A stretch of 64,000 nucleotides of DNA from Sva-07 sp963793335. GTDB lineage: Bacteria; Actinomycetota; Acidimicrobiia; Acidimicrobiales; Ilumatobacteraceae. Below are positions 60,786-64,000 of the stretch, one piece after another; within the stretch, counting starts at the first letter, position 1, and every line of letters begins with the position of its first letter. A program made the position numbers and the translations under genes. The stretch covers positions 102,602-166,601 of the forward strand of contig CAWBZS010000014.1 in assembly GCA_963793335.1 (NCBI GenBank), given 5' to 3'. The notes below the pieces were generated by a model, which saw nothing but the letters and a program-made list of their open reading frames with translations, was not told the origin of the DNA and did not search any database.

Positions 60786-61721
60786 ATGCCTACCACTGAC
60801 CTCACGACACCGGTCGTCCTCGGAGCCGGACCGGTTGGCCGAGCCATCGCCCAACGCCTCGTTGCGGCCGGCCACCAGCCACGAGTGCTCACCCGATCCG
60901 GCGCGGCCATCCCCGGGGCGACGCCTGTCGCCGTCGACCTCACCGACGTGGACGCAACCGCACAGGCCGCCGTCGGCGCCGACGTCCTCTTCCACTGCGC
61001 CCAACCCGCCTACCACCGCTGGCCACAGGACTTCCCCCCGCTACAGCGGGCCATCCTCGACGCCGCCGAGAGAATCGGCGCCGGCGTCGTCGCCATCGAA
61101 AACACCTACCCCTACGGCCGCGTCACGGGCCCCATGACCGAGTCCACTCCCTTCGCCCCAATCAGCGTCAAGGGCACGGTGCGAGCCCAGCTCGCCTCCG
61201 AACTCACCGAAGCCCACACTGCAGGACGAGTTCGGACCGTGTCAGTACGGGCGAGCGACTTCTTCGGGCCCCATGTACTGGCGTCTGCCTACGGCGAGCG
61301 CTTCTTCGAGCCGCTACTGGCGGGAAAGAAGACCGAACTGCTGGGCGACCCGAACAGTCGCCACTCCGTCACGTACGTGCCCGACATCGCAGCGGCCATG
61401 ACAGCTGTAGCGATCAGACCCGATCTATGGGGCCGGGCCTGGCATGCACCCACAGCCGACGCAGTCACCCAGCGCGAGCTCGTCGCCCTTGCGGCGCAGG
61501 CGGCCGGCGCTGATCCCGCGTTCCGTGTGCTCAGCGCCTGGCAACTCCGCCTCGCCGGACTCTTCCTCAAGGCGGCCAAGGAAGGCATCGAAATGCTCTA
61601 CGAGTTCGACCACGACTACATCGTCGACTCCAGCGCAATCGAGACAGAACTCGGACTCCGCCCGACACCACTACCCGAAGCTGCCGCCACCACTGTCGAG
61701 TGGTTCCGCAGTCGTCGCTGA
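60786..61721 (+). CDS. NAD(P)-binding epimerase/dehydratase-like SDR
   Basis: The 311-residue protein is an extended-SDR type: PVVLGAGPVGRAIAQRLVAAGHQPRVLTRSG for the NAD(P) site, ENTYPYGRVTGPM with a Tyr (the Tyr-x-x-x-Lys motif is not classical), VRASDFFGPHV, and SVTYVPDIAAAM, then a helix-rich C-terminus. It resembles NAD-dependent epimerase/dehydratase proteins of unknown substrate. The start ATG 60786 has a GGAGACC sequence before it. Confidence 0.83.
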   Translation: MPTTDLTTPVVLGAGPVGRAIAQRLVAAGHQPRVLTRSGAAIPGATPVAVDLTDVDATAQAAVGADVLFHCAQPAYHRWPQDFPPLQRAILDAAERIGAGVVAIENTYPYGRVTGPMTESTPFAPISVKGTVRAQLASELTEAHTAGRVRTVSVRASDFFGPHVLASAYGERFFEPLLAGKKTELLGDPNSRHSVTYVPDIAAAMTAVAIRPDLWGRAWHAPTADAVTQRELVALAAQAAGADPAFRVLSAWQLRLAGLFLKAAKEGIEMLYEFDHDYIVDSSAIETELGLRPTPLPEAAATTVEWFRSRR

Positions 61722-61979
61722 GCCCGATCTGGCGCTGCGCAGCTCCGGGTTGGCCGTCACAATAGCAGGTCGGGTTGGTGCTGACCCCGGCCACATTCGT
61801 CCTGGTCAGGACGCCACCAGGAGTGCGACCGAGTTGCCTCGATGGCGCGGGCTCAGGATTACACCCTCACCTCCGCTAGGTATCGCCGGAGATCACACAG
61901 CCGAGAACCCGTCCTGGAACCGGCATTCTGCGCACGACTGACCCGCACATAACGCTCCTCGTCGCCGCGAACCTCGTGC

Positions 61980-62010
61980 TGTCCACCAACTGTCCACGAA
62001 CGGTCCACCA
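61980..62010. repeat. Integrase arm-type repeats, right end
   Basis: Three directly repeated copies: TGTCCACCA (61980-61988), TGTCCACGA (61991-61999) and GGTCCACCA (62002-62010), period 11 bp. They face the same way as the copies at 53064-53085. Confidence 0.5.
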
Positions 62011-62112
62011 CGGCATGCGACTGAACGCACCCCCCGGACGGCTCCACGGCTGGAGCCCGCACTTCTCCGGGCTCGGACGTACAGGGCTCCATCAGCCGGA
62101 CGGCGCCGATCG

Positions 62113-62159
62113 GATTTGTAATCATGAGGTGGCGAGTTCGATCCTCGCACCCGGCTCCA
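62113..62159. repeat. attR-like 47-bp repeat of the tRNA-Thr 3' end
   Basis: Exact copy of 52959-53005 with no acceptor 5' half before it, hence not a second tRNA gene. It closes the 9,154-bp element. Confidence 0.9.
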
Positions 62160-62345
62160 AGCAATGACCCCGAGCTGGACGTTGGCGGGGTCACGGAACA
62201 CGAGCACAGCCCACATGTCGTGCTCGGAGACTGCCAGGGGACGGCGATCTCGAGCACCAGGTTCTTGATGATGATCGCGAACACGCCGTCGCTGAGCGCA
62301 ACGACGCGATCGGCACTGCCCAGGCCTCGCTACGCGCCGATGGCC
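62160..62345 (-). pseudogene. N-terminal fragment resembling a TMEM175/DUF1211 potassium-channel protein
   Basis: The minus strand encodes SADRVVALSDGVFAIIIKNLVLEIAVPW; RxxAxSDGVFAIxIxxLVLEI is the conserved first helix of TMEM175 (DUF1211) channels. A TAG interrupts the frame upstream, the following residues are not channel-like and the coding trail ends at the att site, so only a relic remains. The gap 62160-62534 otherwise shows nothing clear. Confidence 0.5.
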
Positions 62346-62534
62346 CCCACGCCCGAAGAACTCAGCTCCTCATTCCTCGCCATCTTCCCAGACCCCACCG
62401 TTCGACCAGTCACTCATTGTGGATGATCGCTCATCGACCGACGCCTGCGAGCGTGGGCACAGGTCCCCACTCGCGTGCGGTCAACCGTGCGGGGGCAACA
62501 CGGTCGCGTCCCAGAGAGAACCCGAGGCTTCAAC

Positions 62535-63797
62535 ATGACGACAGCGCTTCCCATCGACCGAACGTGGTACCGACAGCTTCTCGCGATCGCCGTGGCGATG
62601 GGCCTCGTCATCGGGGTGCTCGGGCTCGTCTATCTCGGGATCACCGGCGCCTTGACCGATCGGATCTTCGGTGACCCACGAATCGACACATGGTCCGGTG
62701 ACTGGTGGTGGATCCCGTTCATCGCCGCCGGTGGGCTGGTTGCGGCCGGGGTGCGCAGCTGGCTGAACATCACCGACCACGTGCCCGGCGGCGTCGCGGT
62801 GATCGAATCCGGCAAGGTCGACCAGACCGCGGCGCCGTCGTGGGTGCTGCTCTCGGCGGTCTCCGCGATTGCGGGCGCCAGCCTCGGGCCGTCGTTCGCG
62901 CTGGTGATGATCGGTGGTGGCCTCGGGTCGTGGATCGCCTCGAAGCGCTGGCCCGGTGACGAGACCGCCCGTCTCGACATGACGATGACGGGCATCTCCG
63001 GCGGCTTCGGTGGCGCCTTCACTTCCCCGGGCCTCGGAACGCTGATCGTCAGCGAGCTGGCGCCGACGCCGAAGGACCGCTACATCGAGTCGATCCTGCC
63101 GCAACTGATCGCCGCGACGGTTGCCTTCGCCGTGTTCTTCGGGGTGGTCGGCACGACCTTTCTCAACAGCTTCGCTGTTCCCGTCGACGACTTCGCAAGC
63201 TGGCACCTCGTCGTCGGCGTCGTCCTCGGCATCGTGTCGAGCGTGATCATGATCGTGTTCGTCATCATCGTGAAGCTGATCCAGATGGTCGCCGCGAAGT
63301 TGACGAGTTCGTACGTGCGCGGCGCCATCGGTGGGGCGCTCGTCGGGCTGATCGCGTTCGCGCTCCCACTCACCATTGGAGCAGGCAACGATCAGCTCAC
63401 CACGGTGATCGACGAGTCGGCATCGATCAGCATCTGGCTGCTCGTCGCGGTGCTCGTCGGCAAGATGCTGGCGATGGCGATCAGCCTCGCCACGGGCTTC
63501 ATCGGCGGGAACGTGTTGCCGATGCTCTTCGTCGGCGGCACCGCCGGCGTCGTCGTACACCTGGTGTTCCCCGACATCCCCTACGCAATCGCGGTCGGGT
63601 GCATGCTGGCAGCCGTGCCAGGAGCGACGATCAAGGCACCGATCGGGCTCACGTTCATCGCGGTGCTCGCCGTCGGGCTCGGTCCGCTCACCGCTGCGCC
63701 GGTCATCATCGCGGTGGCGACGGCGTATCTGACGACGTCCGTCGTGGTCGGCCTGATCAAGTCACGCCGGGTCGAGGTTCCCGATCCGCCGGCCTGA
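62535..63797 (+). CDS. ClC-family chloride channel/antiporter
   Basis: The 420-residue membrane protein has ten or more helices and ClC landmarks: GASLGPSFALVMIGGGLGSWI (GREGP-like site with the gating Glu replaced), SGGFGGAFTSPGLG and GFIGGNVLPMLFVGGTAGVV (the third selectivity stretch, GxFxP-like). It probably conducts or exchanges anions. The gating/proton Glu of typical antiporters is not seen in the first motif, suggesting a divergent ClC. ATG 62535. Confidence 0.82.
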   Translation: MTTALPIDRTWYRQLLAIAVAMGLVIGVLGLVYLGITGALTDRIFGDPRIDTWSGDWWWIPFIAAGGLVAAGVRSWLNITDHVPGGVAVIESGKVDQTAAPSWVLLSAVSAIAGASLGPSFALVMIGGGLGSWIASKRWPGDETARLDMTMTGISGGFGGAFTSPGLGTLIVSELAPTPKDRYIESILPQLIAATVAFAVFFGVVGTTFLNSFAVPVDDFASWHLVVGVVLGIVSSVIMIVFVIIVKLIQMVAAKLTSSYVRGAIGGALVGLIAFALPLTIGAGNDQLTTVIDESASISIWLLVAVLVGKMLAMAISLATGFIGGNVLPMLFVGGTAGVVVHLVFPDIPYAIAVGCMLAAVPGATIKAPIGLTFIAVLAVGLGPLTAAPVIIAVATAYLTTSVVVGLIKSRRVEVPDPPA

Positions 63798-63824
63798 CCA
63801 CCGCACCAGATGGTGCCGGCGCCG

Positions 63825-64000
63825 TCAGCCGGACGGTGCGGTCGGGTGGAGTGTCTGGTGCATGGCGACGGCAGCATCGATGTTGTCATGGACGTGGCTC
63901 CGATCGACGAGCTCGAAGAAGCCGTCCCGTTCGAGCACGTCGATCACCTGCGCCTTCACCCGAGCGAGGTGCAGGTCGATGCCCTGGTCGATGCCGGCCT
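63825..64000 (-). CDS. C-terminal end of a SulP-family transporter (STAS domain; cut by window edge)
   Basis: The visible 57 codons read LHLARVKAQVIDVLERDGFFELVDRSHVHDNIDAAVAMHQTLHP and a TGA at 63825-63827. This is the last helix and strand of a STAS domain, and GIxLHLARVKxxVxxxLERDG is typical of bacterial SulP anion transporters. The transporter domain lies beyond the window. Confidence 0.75.
   Translation of the reverse strand, partial: AGIDQGIDLHLARVKAQVIDVLERDGFFELVDRSHVHDNIDAAVAMHQTLHPTAPSG

Noticed and set aside
62113..62159. Second tRNA-Thr gene
   Set aside because: Only the 3' half of the tRNA is present, with no acceptor 5' strand or D-arm; it is an att copy.

Overview
The window is GC-rich bacterial DNA with short intergenic gaps, many GTG starts and frequent 4-nt stop/start overlaps. 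Two luciferase-like F420 oxidoreductases, a PPOX-type F420 protein, a TIGR03085 (mycothiol-type) protein, a DUF222-HNH protein, an Rpf-like cell-wall protein, T7SS-like FtsK ATPases and several cyclic-nucleotide-binding proteins point to an actinobacterium. The mix would suit the Acidimicrobiia (Ilumatobacter-like), but that placement is inference only.

Layout. 1-8.6 kb: lipoprotein start, MpaB-like protein, AI-2E transporter, asparaginase II, MBL hydrolase, pectinacetylesterase-like lipoprotein, DoxX protein and an orphan form II CoxL-type molybdenum hydroxylase. 8.7-16.6 kb: a cluster built around cyclic-nucleotide-binding domains (cNBD): an MFS-cNBD fusion, an SGNH lipoprotein-like hydrolase, a Crp/Fnr regulator, then an operon of double-cNBD patatin lipase, FtsX-type permease and ABC ATPase-cNBD fusion. 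16.6-29.2 kb: reductase, two-gene metabolism, Rpf-like protein, ribD followed by a fossil of ribE, beta-propeller protein, two secreted or membrane proteins, DUF222-HNH, tRNA-Lys, SDR, F420 and acyl-CoA genes. 29.4-33.8 kb: an FHA-FtsK (EccC/EssC-like) protein and a companion with degenerate ATPase domains. 33.8-43.1 kb: amidohydrolase, Fur, a fused [2Fe-2S]/Mo hydroxylase, PadR, acyl-CoA dehydrogenase, F420 protein, MFS with its regulator, Hsp20. 43.2-48.1 kb: a DrrAB-like exporter and a MacB-like exporter with two permeases. 48.2-52.8 kb: F420 enzyme, dienelactone hydrolase, Crp, ispD-ispF-rlmB.

52.9-62.2 kb is the main accessory region. A tRNA-Thr(TGT) gene has the last 47 bp of its sequence repeated exactly 9,154 bp downstream, bracketing a tyrosine integrase (broken by two frameshifts), an excisionase-like HTH, a HEPN/MNT toxin-antitoxin pair inside long inverted repeats, a BrnT-like/RHH pair, decayed SnoaL, WYL, TetR and DUF4386-like fragments, and an apparently intact TetR-azoreductase-SDR-epimerase redox cargo. 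This looks like a decaying integrative element. The window ends with a TMEM175-like remnant, a ClC-type channel and the C-terminal STAS end of a SulP transporter.

Several intergenic DNA repeats are visible: a two-copy 50-bp palindrome (144-193 and 42596-42645), a two-copy 31-bp palindrome directly after stop codons (49201 and 52824), a 62-bp tandem hairpin repeat (5574) and a 28-bp tandem repeat with an inverted third copy (18197). All family assignments are by recognition of the translated sequence; no database search was run.
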